DNA of 24,510 nucleotides from Acidilobaceae archaeon (GCA_027044005.1 JALUDK010000365.1:1-24510), one strand, 5' to 3'. Shown: positions 15,850 to 22,706, counted from the stretch's first letter. A program made the numbers and translations. Notes: generated by a model from the letters alone, not told the origin.

Positions 15850-16872
15850 CTAGAAGCCGAAGAGGCCTCCGAGGCCCTCCCCGATGTCGACCTCCTTCTC
15901 CTCTTCCTCCTCTTCCTCCTTCTTCTCCTCCTCAGCCTTAGCCTCCTCAGCAGCAGGAGCAGCAGCAGGGGCTTGTGGTATCTCCTCTATTCCTAGCTCC
16001 TTTGCCTTGTCTCCTAGAGCCGCTATTACTGCTAGCTCCTCTGCTATTGCCCTGCCTACTACGTACTCTGCCACGTCTGGTGTTAGGAACCCGGTTTCTC
16101 CTGCCACCGCCGCTACCGCCATTGCGGCCTTTGCTATCGCAGCCTCTACCGCCTCTGGTACTGCGGCGAATACTATCTCCGCCGCCAGGCCTAGCGCCTC
16201 CATGCTGGCCTCCATTACTTGCGCCTTGAACTCTTCTATGTCTACTAGTAGGTCCTCTCTGGGTATCATTACTCCGCCATCGTATACTGCTGCTATCTTA
16301 ACTCCTATCTCGAATGGTGTTATGCCTAGCTGTTGTAGTAGGCTTGCTAGGTCTGGGCTGATCACGTCTCCCGGCTTGGCTACTACTGTGTCCTTCCTCA
16401 CGTATACCGTGCCTTTCCTTATCTCGTAGGGTATCTTGAGCTTGCCGAAGACGCTTAGCATCGGGCCGGGCTGTATTCCGGTGTCTCCCTCGGGTATGAC
16501 GATTTCCTTATCTGCGACCTGTCCTGGCTTTGCTGGTGTTGGGACCTTCTCTGACTCTATCATCCTTGCCATCTTGAATGGGTTCATGTTGGTGAAGAGT
16601 AGCATCGTGCTGCCTGTTATGTACTTCTCGAATAGGCTCTTGTCTAGTCCTGCCTCTTCTATTGCCCTTAGGATTAGGTTCTTCTTTGCTACCTTGAAGA
16701 CTATCTGCTTCCTGAACTTCTTCCTGATTAGTTGCAGTTGCTTGGTTGGCATCCCGGTTAGGTCTGCTATGCCTACCACCGGGTATTTCTTGAAGAGGTC
16801 TACTAGCTCCTCTACTACCCTCCTCTTCCACTCGGGTATCCTCCTCTCTCTCTTTATGTCTAGCATTGACAC
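15850..16872 (-). CDS. rpl10: Ribosomal protein P0 (L10), large-subunit stalk base
   Basis: 340 residues. N-terminal L10 domain (~1-105: ERRIPEWKRRVVEELVDLFK, YPVVGIADLTGMPTKQLQLI) binds 23S rRNA next to L11. An archaeal insertion follows (~110-180), then helical spines that carry P1/L12 dimers (MEASMEALGLAAEIVFAAVP), then an Ala/Glu/Lys-rich hinge and the universal tail DIGEGLGGLFGF that recruits elongation factors. GTG 16872 follows gggggtgg by five bases; the ATG 16864-16866 inside is an alternative. It lies 14 bases after L1. Notably no L12/P1 gene follows; the next gene is alaS. Confidence 0.97.
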   Translation of the reverse strand: MSMLDIKRERRIPEWKRRVVEELVDLFKKYPVVGIADLTGMPTKQLQLIRKKFRKQIVFKVAKKNLILRAIEEAGLDKSLFEKYITGSTMLLFTNMNPFKMARMIESEKVPTPAKPGQVADKEIVIPEGDTGIQPGPMLSVFGKLKIPYEIRKGTVYVRKDTVVAKPGDVISPDLASLLQQLGITPFEIGVKIAAVYDGGVMIPREDLLVDIEEFKAQVMEASMEALGLAAEIVFAAVPEAVEAAIAKAAMAVAAVAGETGFLTPDVAEYVVGRAIAEELAVIAALGDKAKELGIEEIPQAPAAAPAAEEAKAEEEKKEEEEEEEKEVDIGEGLGGLFGF

Positions 16873-16886
16873 CTACACCACCCCCG

Positions 16887-17534
16887 CTATACGTGTACCT
16901 GGACCGGGACTCCCATGGTCTTCTTCAGGTAGATCTTGGCGATCTTCTGCTGGCCATACTTCTCGCTGAGGACCTGTAGGACCGCCCTTATATTCTCTGC
17001 TATCTCCTCGGGCTTCATCCCCTCGTCTCCAACCCTAACCATGACCTGGGGCTGGTTCCTGGTCCTTAGCCATACTGCCCTCTTGAACCTCTGTACAAGG
17101 TCCTCTATGTTCGCCGCTGGTGGCACCGGCGTTGGGGCTTTACCCCTGGGGCCTAGTGCCGGGCCTAGGGTCCCGCCGGCCATGCCCATAAGGTCGGCCC
17201 TGACGAGCACCCAGTCACACCTCTTCGCTATCTTCTTAGCCCTCTTCCTGTTGCCCCTCAGCTGTGCTAGGTCTTCCCTGGTGTAGACTTCCAGCCCCAT
17301 CTCCCTTGCCTTCAGGGCCATGTCGCCCTCTGCAACCACGCATATCTTAGGCTCCTTGGTTGGCTTGTGTGGTAGGTAGACGATTTCCCTTATCCTCCCC
17401 TCAGGGCTCTTGAGGTCCACGTCCTTGAGGACTACTATTAGGTCAACTGACTGCTTGAATCTTCTGGGCTTGCCTAGGGATAGGGCCTCCTTCACAGCCT
17501 CGACTAGCCTATCCTGGGCCACTAGCACTCTCAC
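16887..17534 (-). CDS. rpl1: Ribosomal protein L1
   Basis: 215 residues, normal for archaeal L1, the mobile L1 stalk protein of the large subunit. Recognised by KFKQSVD-type N-terminus (RRFKQSVDLIVVLKDVDLKS), VCVVAEGDMALKA-like (ICVVAEGDMALKAREMG), MGMAGGTLGPALGPRGKAP and NIRAVLQVLSEKYG. The first domain is split by the second, as in all L1 proteins. GTG 17534 is the start. In bacteria and methanogens L1 represses its own mRNA; here the leader carries two hairpins (17546-17591), which may be a control element. L1 and P0 form one transcription unit. Confidence 0.96.
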   Translation of the reverse strand: MRVLVAQDRLVEAVKEALSLGKPRRFKQSVDLIVVLKDVDLKSPEGRIREIVYLPHKPTKEPKICVVAEGDMALKAREMGLEVYTREDLAQLRGNRKRAKKIAKRCDWVLVRADLMGMAGGTLGPALGPRGKAPTPVPPAANIEDLVQRFKRAVWLRTRNQPQVMVRVGDEGMKPEEIAENIRAVLQVLSEKYGQQKIAKIYLKKTMGVPVQVHV

Positions 17535-17545
17535 ACACCCCGGTC

Positions 17546-17565
17546 GGGCCCTCCTCGGGGGGCCC
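17546..17565 (-). promoter_or_regulatory. Second leader hairpin upstream of L1
   Basis: gggccc at 17546-17551 pairs with gggccc at 17560-17565 around an eight-base loop, 12 bases before the L1 GTG. It could hide the ribosome-binding region. Not compared with the rRNA L1 site. Confidence 0.35.
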
Positions 17566-17567
17566 TC

Positions 17568-17591
17568 CTCCAGCCCCTCCTAGGGCTGGAG
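17568..17591 (-). promoter_or_regulatory. Leader hairpin upstream of L1, perfect 9-bp stem
   Basis: ctccagccc (17568-17576) and gggctggag (17583-17591) are perfect complements separated by six bases. It lies between the predicted transcription start (~17597) and the L1 start codon, so it would be in the mRNA leader. It may be a binding site for a ribosomal protein, or structure protecting the mRNA 5' end. Confidence 0.45.
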
Positions 17592-17617
17592 TCCTTGCTA
17601 CGTGGCGTCGCAGTCCG

Positions 17618-17629
17618 GGATTAATAAAG
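17618..17629 (-). promoter_or_regulatory. Probable TATA box for the L1-P0 operon
   Basis: Minus-strand gctttattaatc, about 85-95 bases before the L1 GTG. A start near 17597 would leave a ~63-base leader, long for a crenarchaeal gene. Confidence 0.45.
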
Positions 17630-17649
17630 CCAACAGTGGGGGGTCGGGA

Positions 17650-17661
17650 TACCGTTATTAA
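17650..17661 (+). promoter_or_regulatory. Probable TATA box for L11
   Basis: accgttattaag on the plus strand, about 45 bases before the L11 GTG; a start near 17685 would leave a short leader beginning just before the GGAGGTG at 17688-17694. Confidence 0.4.
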
Positions 17662-17701
17662 GCCGGCCATTCGCCAAGTGGCCCACTGGAGGTGCATCCC
17701 T

Positions 17702-18211
17702 GTGGCTGAGAAGGTTGTGACGGTCCAGATTGAGGGTGGCAATGCTAGGCCTGGGCCGCCTCTGGGACCCATGCTGAGCCAGATGGGCCTCAACGTTAAG
17801 CAGGTTGTGGATGAGATTAACGAGAAGACGAAGCAGTTCGAGGGCATGACTATCCCTGTTAAGATAATCGTGGATCCGAAGACGAAGAAGTATAGGATAG
17901 AGGTCGGTATACCCACGACTACCGCGCTCCTCCTCAAGGCTGTCGGGGCTAAGGAGCCCAGCGGTGATCCTATGCACCAGAAGATAGGGGATCTACCTTT
18001 CGAGAAGATCGTTGAGATAACTCTACAGAAGAAGCCGCAGCTCCTGGCGAAGACTCTCAAGGCCGGTGTGAAGACTATTCTGGGGTCTGCTAGGAGTATA
18101 GGGATAACCGTCGATGGTAAGGATGCAAAGCAGGTTACTAGGGAGGTGGAGGAGGGCCTCTACGACGCGGTCCTAGCCAAGTATGAGGAGGAGTGGGAGA
18201 AGGAGGAGTAG
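17702..18211 (+). CDS. rpl11: Ribosomal protein L11
   Basis: 169 residues from GTG 17702, chosen because a perfect GGAGGTG is seven bases upstream; the frame is open back to 17636, but those extra 22 residues do not look like L11. N-terminal domain has VVTVQIEGGNARPGPPLGPM and LSQMGLNVKQVVDEINEKT; the C-terminal rRNA-binding domain has GIPTTTALLLKAVG, ILGSARSIGITVDGKD. It binds the GTPase-associated centre of 23S rRNA beside P0. The gene runs opposite to secE, nusG, L1 and P0 although it sits between them, where crenarchaea usually have it in the same direction. It has its own promoter and ends four bases from the nusG stop. Confidence 0.97.
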   Translation: MAEKVVTVQIEGGNARPGPPLGPMLSQMGLNVKQVVDEINEKTKQFEGMTIPVKIIVDPKTKKYRIEVGIPTTTALLLKAVGAKEPSGDPMHQKIGDLPFEKIVEITLQKKPQLLAKTLKAGVKTILGSARSIGITVDGKDAKQVTREVEEGLYDAVLAKYEEEWEKEE

Positions 18212-18215
18212 CCAG

Positions 18216-18701
18216 CTACTCCTCCACCGGCTTCACCTGGTCTACCGGGATCGTGACTACCATCCTAAAGTCTGATTCAAGCAGGGTCAAGTCAACCTCC
18301 CCACGGCCCTCGTAGACCTCGACTATACGGCCCCTCATGCCCTTGAATGGGCCTCCCGTTACCTCCACTATCTGGCCCCTCTCTAGCTTCGGCACCTCCC
18401 TCTCCGGCTTGGCTAGGCTGACCACCTCCTCTACCTTCATCTTGATTGGCCTCCTCCTCTTCAGGTTCTTGACTCCCCTGATGAGTATGTAGAAGTCGTT
18501 GGGGTCCCCTACCTCTACTATTATATACCTCTTTATCTTGGGCGAGACTAGCACGCTCCTAAGGTCTAGCCCCATCCTCCGCGCCCTCTCGGCTAGTAGT
18601 AGCGCTACCCTCTCCTCCGCGCCCCCAGTCACTGCTAGAGCGTAGAATGTTGAGGGATGCTTCTTGGTCCCCTCTTCACCCTCCATTGTGGTACACCTCA
18701 T
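18216..18701 (-). CDS. spt5: Transcription elongation factor Spt5 (archaeal NusG)
   Basis: 161 residues: NGN domain (~18-105; FYALAVTGGAEERVALLLAE, VSPKIKRYIIVEVGDPND) and one KOW domain (~108-160; LERGQIVEVTGGPFKGMRGR, then DQVKPVEE). Works with Spt4 on the RNA polymerase clamp to promote processive transcription. ATG 18701 overlaps the secE stop as ATGA; ATG 18686 has an aggtg before it and would remove five residues. Ends tail-to-tail with L11. Confidence 0.96.
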   Translation of the reverse strand: MRCTTMEGEEGTKKHPSTFYALAVTGGAEERVALLLAERARRMGLDLRSVLVSPKIKRYIIVEVGDPNDFYILIRGVKNLKRRRPIKMKVEEVVSLAKPEREVPKLERGQIVEVTGGPFKGMRGRIVEVYEGRGEVDLTLLESDFRMVVTIPVDQVKPVEE

Positions 18702-18874
18702 GCTGCTAGGAGGACGTAGGCTAGGTGTATGATGTATGCTATGCCCCCAACTACTGTGAATCCCAGTAGGTTGAGCTTTGTGAGTAGCCTGAACTCTTCC
18801 TCGTCGGGCCTCCTTGCCAGTACTAGTATCCTCCTCCAGGCATCGATGTAGCTCCTTATCCAGGCCTTGACCAT
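18698..18874 (-). CDS. secE: Preprotein translocase subunit SecE (Sec61 gamma)
   Basis: 58 residues, too short to stand out among open frames. Reads MVKAWIRSYIDAWRRILVLA, then RRPDEEEFRLL, then a single membrane helix (~34-56, LNLLGFTVVGGIAYIIHLAY). This is the standard archaeal SecE: amphipathic helix with the PDEEEF motif followed by one tail helix. It stabilises SecY in the membrane channel. ATG 18874 is preceded by aggggtaggg. It overlaps nusG by four bases (ATGA), the conserved secE-nusG pairing. Confidence 0.92.
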   Translation of the reverse strand: MVKAWIRSYIDAWRRILVLARRPDEEEFRLLTKLNLLGFTVVGGIAYIIHLAYVLLAA

Positions 18875-18918
18875 GACCCTACCCCTTTAACCCTCACGTA
18901 TTAGGCTTCGAGGCGTGG

Positions 18919-18928
18919 CATATTAAGG
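18919..18928. promoter_or_regulatory. Shared TATA-like element between secE-nusG and the CinA-like gene
   Basis: gcatattaag on plus and its complement on minus are the only good TATA candidates in the 80-base divergent gap. Distance suits a near-leaderless plus transcript (~18948) and a minus transcript starting ~18898 with a leader that includes the secE ribosome-binding site. Confidence 0.4.
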
Positions 18929-18954
18929 TTTCCAGGGGCCTTGGCCTGCAACGG

Positions 18955-19776
18955 GTGCACCTATTGCCCCCGGGAGAGTTTGACTCTTGGATCCTGACTA
19001 TCGGGAACGAGATATTGATAGGTAGGATAGTGAACACGAATGCCTCTTGGCTAGCCTCCAGGCTCACCCTCCTAGGCTTCAAAGTCGCCCGGATCATAAC
19101 CGTGCCCGACGATGTCGCGGATATAGCTGAGGAGGTCGGAAGAGCCGTTGCTAGAGCCAGGGTGGTGGTCACTACTGGGGGCCTAGGCCCCACCTATGAT
19201 GATGTCACACTCGAAGGTGTTGCCAGAGCTCTGGGTAGGAGGCTGGCTGTAAACGATAGGGCTCTCGACATGGTGAGGCGCTTCTACGAAGCCCGGGGGC
19301 TAGAGCTGACAGAGGAGAGGGTCAAGATGGCCATGCTACCAGAGGGCGCTGAGGCAATACCAAACCCCGTAGGGGCCGCTCCTGGCTCCCTCATAGACCA
19401 TGGCGGGGCCCTAGTGATATCCCTGCCCGGCGTCCCCTCTGAGATGAAGGAGATGTTCACCAGGTACGTTGAGCCCAGGCTACGGGAGATCGCTCCAAAC
19501 GTTGCCCTTGTTGAGTGCTATGCCAGGGTCATAGGCGTCCCCGAGTCGGGCTTGGCTCCGGTGGTTAAAAGGGCGGCTAGGAGCCGTGAGGGGGTATACC
19601 TGAAGACCCATCCAAAGGGCCACGAGCTGGAGGGGCCTGTTATAGAGGTTAGGGCCCTAGCATCTGCCGGGTCTGTTGAGGAGGCCCGGGCCAAGGCTCT
19701 TGAGGTCGTGAGGGAGGTAGTATCGTATGCAAGGGAGCAGGGGGGTAGAGTGGGCGAGGAGGGTTGTACTGACTAA
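18955..19776 (+). CDS. CinA/MoaB-like (competence-damage, molybdopterin-binding fold) protein
   Basis: 273 residues. ILTIGNEILIGRIVNTNASW, VVVTTGGLGPTYDDVTLEGV and LPGVPSEMKEMF are the hallmarks of the N-terminal CinA (COF) domain, which has the MoaB/MogA fold. The bacterial C-terminal NMN-deamidase domain is absent, which is usual in archaea; the COF domain has ADP-ribose/ADP pyrophosphatase activity in studied cases. Start GTG 18955 if near-leaderless; TTG 18964 with gggtg before it is possible. The 3' end overlaps the following small membrane protein by 50 bases. Confidence 0.9.
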   Translation: MHLLPPGEFDSWILTIGNEILIGRIVNTNASWLASRLTLLGFKVARIITVPDDVADIAEEVGRAVARARVVVTTGGLGPTYDDVTLEGVARALGRRLAVNDRALDMVRRFYEARGLELTEERVKMAMLPEGAEAIPNPVGAAPGSLIDHGGALVISLPGVPSEMKEMFTRYVEPRLREIAPNVALVECYARVIGVPESGLAPVVKRAARSREGVYLKTHPKGHELEGPVIEVRALASAGSVEEARAKALEVVREVVSYAREQGGRVGEEGCTD

Positions 19777-19939
19777 GATCGGCCTTACACTGCTCATAGC
19801 GGCCATCGGCTCTCTAATGGTGTACATAGGATCGGGGACCAGTTCTAGGATCATCATCGTTGCTGGCCTAGCCATAGTGGCGTTGTCTCCCGTGATATCC
19901 TACCTAATAATCTACCTCCACCTATCCCGGAGGGCCTGA
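19727..19939 (+). CDS. Small two-helix membrane protein, unknown
   Basis: 70 residues. Two hydrophobic helices (~17-34, TLLIAAIGSLMVYIGSG; ~40-62, RIIIVAGLAIVALSPVISYL) and short basic ends. ATG 19727 is the only ATG in frame before the first helix and gives an overlap of 50 bases with the CinA-like gene; a purine-rich gcgaggagg lies inside, so translation may start later at a non-standard codon. Arrangement after the CinA-like gene indicates co-expression. No family recognised. Confidence 0.55.
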   Translation: MQGSRGVEWARRVVLTKIGLTLLIAAIGSLMVYIGSGTSSRIIIVAGLAIVALSPVISYLIIYLHLSRRA

Positions 19940-19987
19940 CAGTGTATAAGGGGAGCTCAGACTATAATTCATGCTGGGGGCTCGGCT

Positions 19988-20422
19988 TTGAAGCCGTTCG
20001 ACACCAGGATGCTGATAATACAGGCACTATCAGAGGCTAGGATGGCTATACTTAGGCTTAGGAGCATGTCGATGCTGGCCAGCGAGTACGGGATGGACGG
20101 CTCCATGATATCTAGGCTCAGGTTTGTGACCGCCCTCCTGGAGGGGATAGCAGGGGAGATGGAGGAGTGGCTCAAGGCCCCCAGACTGGCCCCGGGAAGG
20201 GTGCTTGCCCTCATGAAGCTGGTGAGCCTGGCCCAGCAGAAGGCCGGCGGTATTCACCCCGAGGTTGATCTAGCCCTGAGCCAGGTCTCCTCAAGCCTAG
20301 CCCACATATACTCCCTGGCCAGCGAGGAGGGCTACGGCTACTCCCCGGATACCAGCCTCATAGACAGCCTCCTCCTACAGGCTAGGAGGGCCGCTGGGGA
20401 GCAGGGGGACACGGTATCCTAG
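19988..20422 (+). CDS. Helical hypothetical protein
   Basis: 144 residues, nearly all alpha-helical by pattern (ALSEARMAILRLRSMSMLAS, MEEWLKAPRLAPGRVLALMK, LALSQVSSSLAHIYSLASEE), with no cysteines, no signal peptide and no membrane helix. Start is TTG 19988 after a gggggc run; a gtataagg at ~19944 may be its TATA. The heptad-like hydrophobics suggest a small helical bundle or a protein-interaction factor. I do not recognise it; codon use matches the surrounding genes. Confidence 0.6.
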   Translation: MKPFDTRMLIIQALSEARMAILRLRSMSMLASEYGMDGSMISRLRFVTALLEGIAGEMEEWLKAPRLAPGRVLALMKLVSLAQQKAGGIHPEVDLALSQVSSSLAHIYSLASEEGYGYSPDTSLIDSLLLQARRAAGEQGDTVS

Positions 20423-20440
20423 CTATCCTATAAACCCGCC

Positions 20441-20448
20441 TATATAAA
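20441..20448 (+). promoter_or_regulatory. TATA box for the MIP18-like gene
   Basis: tatataaa; expected start ~20470, immediately at the cggggtg that stands seven bases before ATG 20484. A clear match in spacing, which decides the start of the next gene. Confidence 0.55.
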
Positions 20449-20483
20449 TCCCCGTGAAGAATATGTGTCGGGGTGCCCCTGGT

Positions 20484-20900
20484 ATGGGCGAGGAGACGGT
20501 CAACGCTGAGGGAGTGGTTATTAGCGGGGATAAGGAGATCGTGGAGAGGGTGATCAAGGCCCTCAAGGAGGTATATGACCCCGAGATACCAGTGAACATC
20601 TACGACCTGGGCCTCATATACGAGATCCACGTGGAGAAGGGGGAGGAGGGCCCCAGGATCCATGTAGTAATGACTATAACCGCCATCGGGTGCCCCGTCA
20701 CAGGAACTATAGCTGCGTACGCTGAGGAGGCTATAAGGGACGCCGTCCCTGAGGCCGAGGATGTGATAGTAGACGTTGTATTCGACCCGCCCTGGAGCCC
20801 TGATAGGATCACCGAGGAGGGAAGGGAGATGCTAAAAGCTATCTACGGCTACGATATAGTCGAGCAGTGGAAGAGGCAGATGGCCGAGGCTGGACAGTAA
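20484..20900 (+). CDS. MIP18/DUF59-family Fe-S cluster assembly factor (SufT/PaaD-like)
   Basis: 138 residues from ATG 20484. The frame is open to GTG 20454, but the TATA box and ggggtg fix the start at 20484. Conserved pieces: LKEVYDPEIPVNIYDLGLIY, MTITAIGCPVTGTIAAYAEE (reactive Cys of the family), VFDPPWSPDRITEEGREML. Members help load or transfer Fe-S clusters to client proteins. Possible clients here include the radical SAM protein, though they are not in the same operon. The next small gene starts 34 bases later. Confidence 0.92.
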   Translation: MGEETVNAEGVVISGDKEIVERVIKALKEVYDPEIPVNIYDLGLIYEIHVEKGEEGPRIHVVMTITAIGCPVTGTIAAYAEEAIRDAVPEAEDVIVDVVFDPPWSPDRITEEGREMLKAIYGYDIVEQWKRQMAEAGQ

Positions 20901-20934
20901 AGGATAGTAGCCCTCACACACCCTCCACAACACG

Positions 20935-21270
20935 GTGCCTAGGGGGTTGAAGAGGGAGAAGATAAAGTCCGAGATCCTGGAGCTGATAGACGATAATTAT
21001 AGTAACTGGCGTAAAGCCGCCTTCTACTCTGACCCAGAGGTGGTCGAGGTCCTGGATAGGCTCCAGAGGGTATGGGAGGAGGAGGGTATGAAGGGGTATC
21101 CGATCGATTATGCCAGCGACGAGGAGCTAGCGCTGTTATATGATAAGGCTAGGACATACGCTTACATGCCCGAGGATAGGGCTAGGAGCATAGTCTTCGG
21201 CAGGCAGGGGGGCGGCGAGGAGGAGCAGGGGTCTAGCCTTAGGAGGTTCCTGCGGAGGCTCCTGGGCTAG
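20935..21270 (+). CDS. Small charged hypothetical protein
   Basis: 111 residues starting at GTG 20935 (alternative TTG 20947). Highly charged and helical: KREKIKSEILELIDDNYSNW, PEVVEVLDRLQRVWEEEGMK, DEELALLYDKARTYAYMPED; a Gly/Glu-rich linker precedes a basic amphipathic end (SSLRRFLRRLLG). It might contact nucleic acid or membrane by that tail. It follows the MIP18-like gene and its TAG stop shares the palindromic ctag with the serS stop on the other strand. No family recognised. Confidence 0.6.
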   Translation: MPRGLKREKIKSEILELIDDNYSNWRKAAFYSDPEVVEVLDRLQRVWEEEGMKGYPIDYASDEELALLYDKARTYAYMPEDRARSIVFGRQGGGEEEQGSSLRRFLRRLLG

Positions 21271-22643
21271 GCTGGCCTCCTCTCCCTGGGCTCTATATAG
21301 TCCTTGGGCGCGGCCTCGAATGGTTCTAGATACTTTTTGAGTACCTTGGGTATGGCTACCCTCCCGTCCGGTTCCTGGAAGTTCTCTAGTATTGCAGTTA
21401 TTGTCCTGGTCGAAGCGATTGCCGTGCTGTTGAGCGTGTGCACGTACTCCCTCTGCATTCCCTTCCTCCTGATCATCCTGATCCCCAGCCTGTACGCCTG
21501 CCAGTCTGTGCAGTTACTGGAGCTCACCAGCTCCCTGTACCTACCCTGCGCAGGCATCCATACCTCTATATCGTACTTCTTCACTGCACATGCACCCAGG
21601 TCCCCAGCAGCTATGTTGACCACCCTGTAGGGTAGCCCTAGCCCCTCGATTAGCTCTATCGCGTTCCTGGTGATTTCCTCATGCATCCTCCTACTATCCT
21701 CTGGAGTGCTGTATATGAACTGCTCTACCTTGTGGAACTGGTGCACCCTGAATATTCCCTTTAGGTCCCTGTTACCGGCTCCTGCCTCCTTCCTGAAGCA
21801 TGGGCTAATTCCTATCAGCCTTAGGGGTAGGCTGTCGTCATAGATCTCGTCCTTGTAGTAGAGGGCTGCTAGTGGGTGCTCGGCCGTGGCTATCAAGTAT
21901 AGGTCCTCATCCTCAATCTTATATATAGCATCCTTGAAGGTCTCTATGTCGATCACGCTGGTGATGACCTTTCCTCTAAGCATGTATGGGGGCTCTACTA
22001 GCGTGTACCCCTTCGCTGATAGCTTGTCGATTGCGTATAGCAGCAGGGCTAGGTCCAGCCATACTAGGTCCTCGAATAGGTAGTAGAAGCGGGAGCCTGC
22101 TACTTCCCCCGCCTTTAGGGTGTCCCCCAGCTTTAGGACGTTCTCCAGCATGTCTGCGTGGCCCACGGGCTTCTCATCTACCAGCTCGTATTCCACCTTG
22201 AAGCCGTACCTCTCGGTCTGTTGCAGAAACTGCTCCAGGTGGCCTCTCCAAACCTTGGGTCTGCCCCCGAAGGCTATAGGCACGCTATCCTCCTCGCCTC
22301 CCGGGGGGACGTCATCCTCTACTATATTGGGCAGGGATAGTAGGATCCTCCTCCTAGCCTCCTCTATACTCTTCAACCTGGCCTCTAGCTCCTCTAGCTC
22401 CTTGAGGAGTCTTCTAGCCTCCTCTATTAGCCTCTGCCTTTCGTCCCTGTCCTTTGCCTTCCCAATAGACCTGCTGACCTTGTTGTGTAGGTGTCTTACC
22501 TCGTTGACCCTGGTTAGGAGGCTTCTCCACTCCGCGTCTATCCTATAGGCCTCGTCTACTATCCTGGGGTCCATCTGCCTTTTCTCAACATATTCTTTAA
22601 GCTTCCCGGGGTTCTCTCGGAGGAGTGCTAGTATGCTCCACAT
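21267..22643 (-). CDS. serS: Seryl-tRNA synthetase
   Basis: 458 residues from ATG 22643, chosen because ggagg stands eight bases upstream; the frame is open to GTG 22658. N-terminal long coiled coil (~25-110; RHLHNKVSRSIGKAKDRDER, LLKELEELEARLKSIEEARR) reaches tRNA-Ser. The class II core follows: TAEHPLAALY (motif for serine/ATP), motif 2 FRKEAGAGNRDLKGIFRVHQ, and motif 3 region VSSSNCTDWQAYRLGIR then HTLNSTAIASTRTITAILEN. This is the common SerRS form, not the rare methanogen type. Charges tRNA-Ser (and tRNA-Sec where present). Confidence 0.97.
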   Translation of the reverse strand: MWSILALLRENPGKLKEYVEKRQMDPRIVDEAYRIDAEWRSLLTRVNEVRHLHNKVSRSIGKAKDRDERQRLIEEARRLLKELEELEARLKSIEEARRRILLSLPNIVEDDVPPGGEEDSVPIAFGGRPKVWRGHLEQFLQQTERYGFKVEYELVDEKPVGHADMLENVLKLGDTLKAGEVAGSRFYYLFEDLVWLDLALLLYAIDKLSAKGYTLVEPPYMLRGKVITSVIDIETFKDAIYKIEDEDLYLIATAEHPLAALYYKDEIYDDSLPLRLIGISPCFRKEAGAGNRDLKGIFRVHQFHKVEQFIYSTPEDSRRMHEEITRNAIELIEGLGLPYRVVNIAAGDLGACAVKKYDIEVWMPAQGRYRELVSSSNCTDWQAYRLGIRMIRRKGMQREYVHTLNSTAIASTRTITAILENFQEPDGRVAIPKVLKKYLEPFEAAPKDYIEPRERRPA

Positions 22644-22706
22644 TATGCCATCCTCCACTCTGCCGTGATAGGCGAGCTGGGGATAGGAAATATTAGGGTT
22701 TGTGGG

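Noticed and set aside
15884..16429. Plus-strand Ser/Ala-rich frame opposite P0
   Set aside because: The Ser run is the reverse of the P0 Glu/Lys hinge codons; not a gene.
17509..18060. Long minus-strand frame opposite L11
   Set aside because: It is the mirror of the L11 coding region, lacks a ribosome-binding site, and its content (Ser/Pro/Gly-rich) is typical of antisense of G+C-rich genes.
19190..19260. tgatga box suggesting a C/D-box guide RNA
   Set aside because: No D box and second box pair at the right spacing, and it lies in the conserved YDDVT codons of the CinA-like gene.
21370..21450. Unusual-looking SerRS motif 3 lacking the bacterial GSGLA glycines
   Set aside because: The LNSTAIA form is, as far as I recall, normal for archaeal SerRS.
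22290..22640. Repeated Glu/Leu/Arg codons as a possible tandem repeat in serS
   Set aside because: This is the normal coiled-coil tRNA-binding arm of SerRS.
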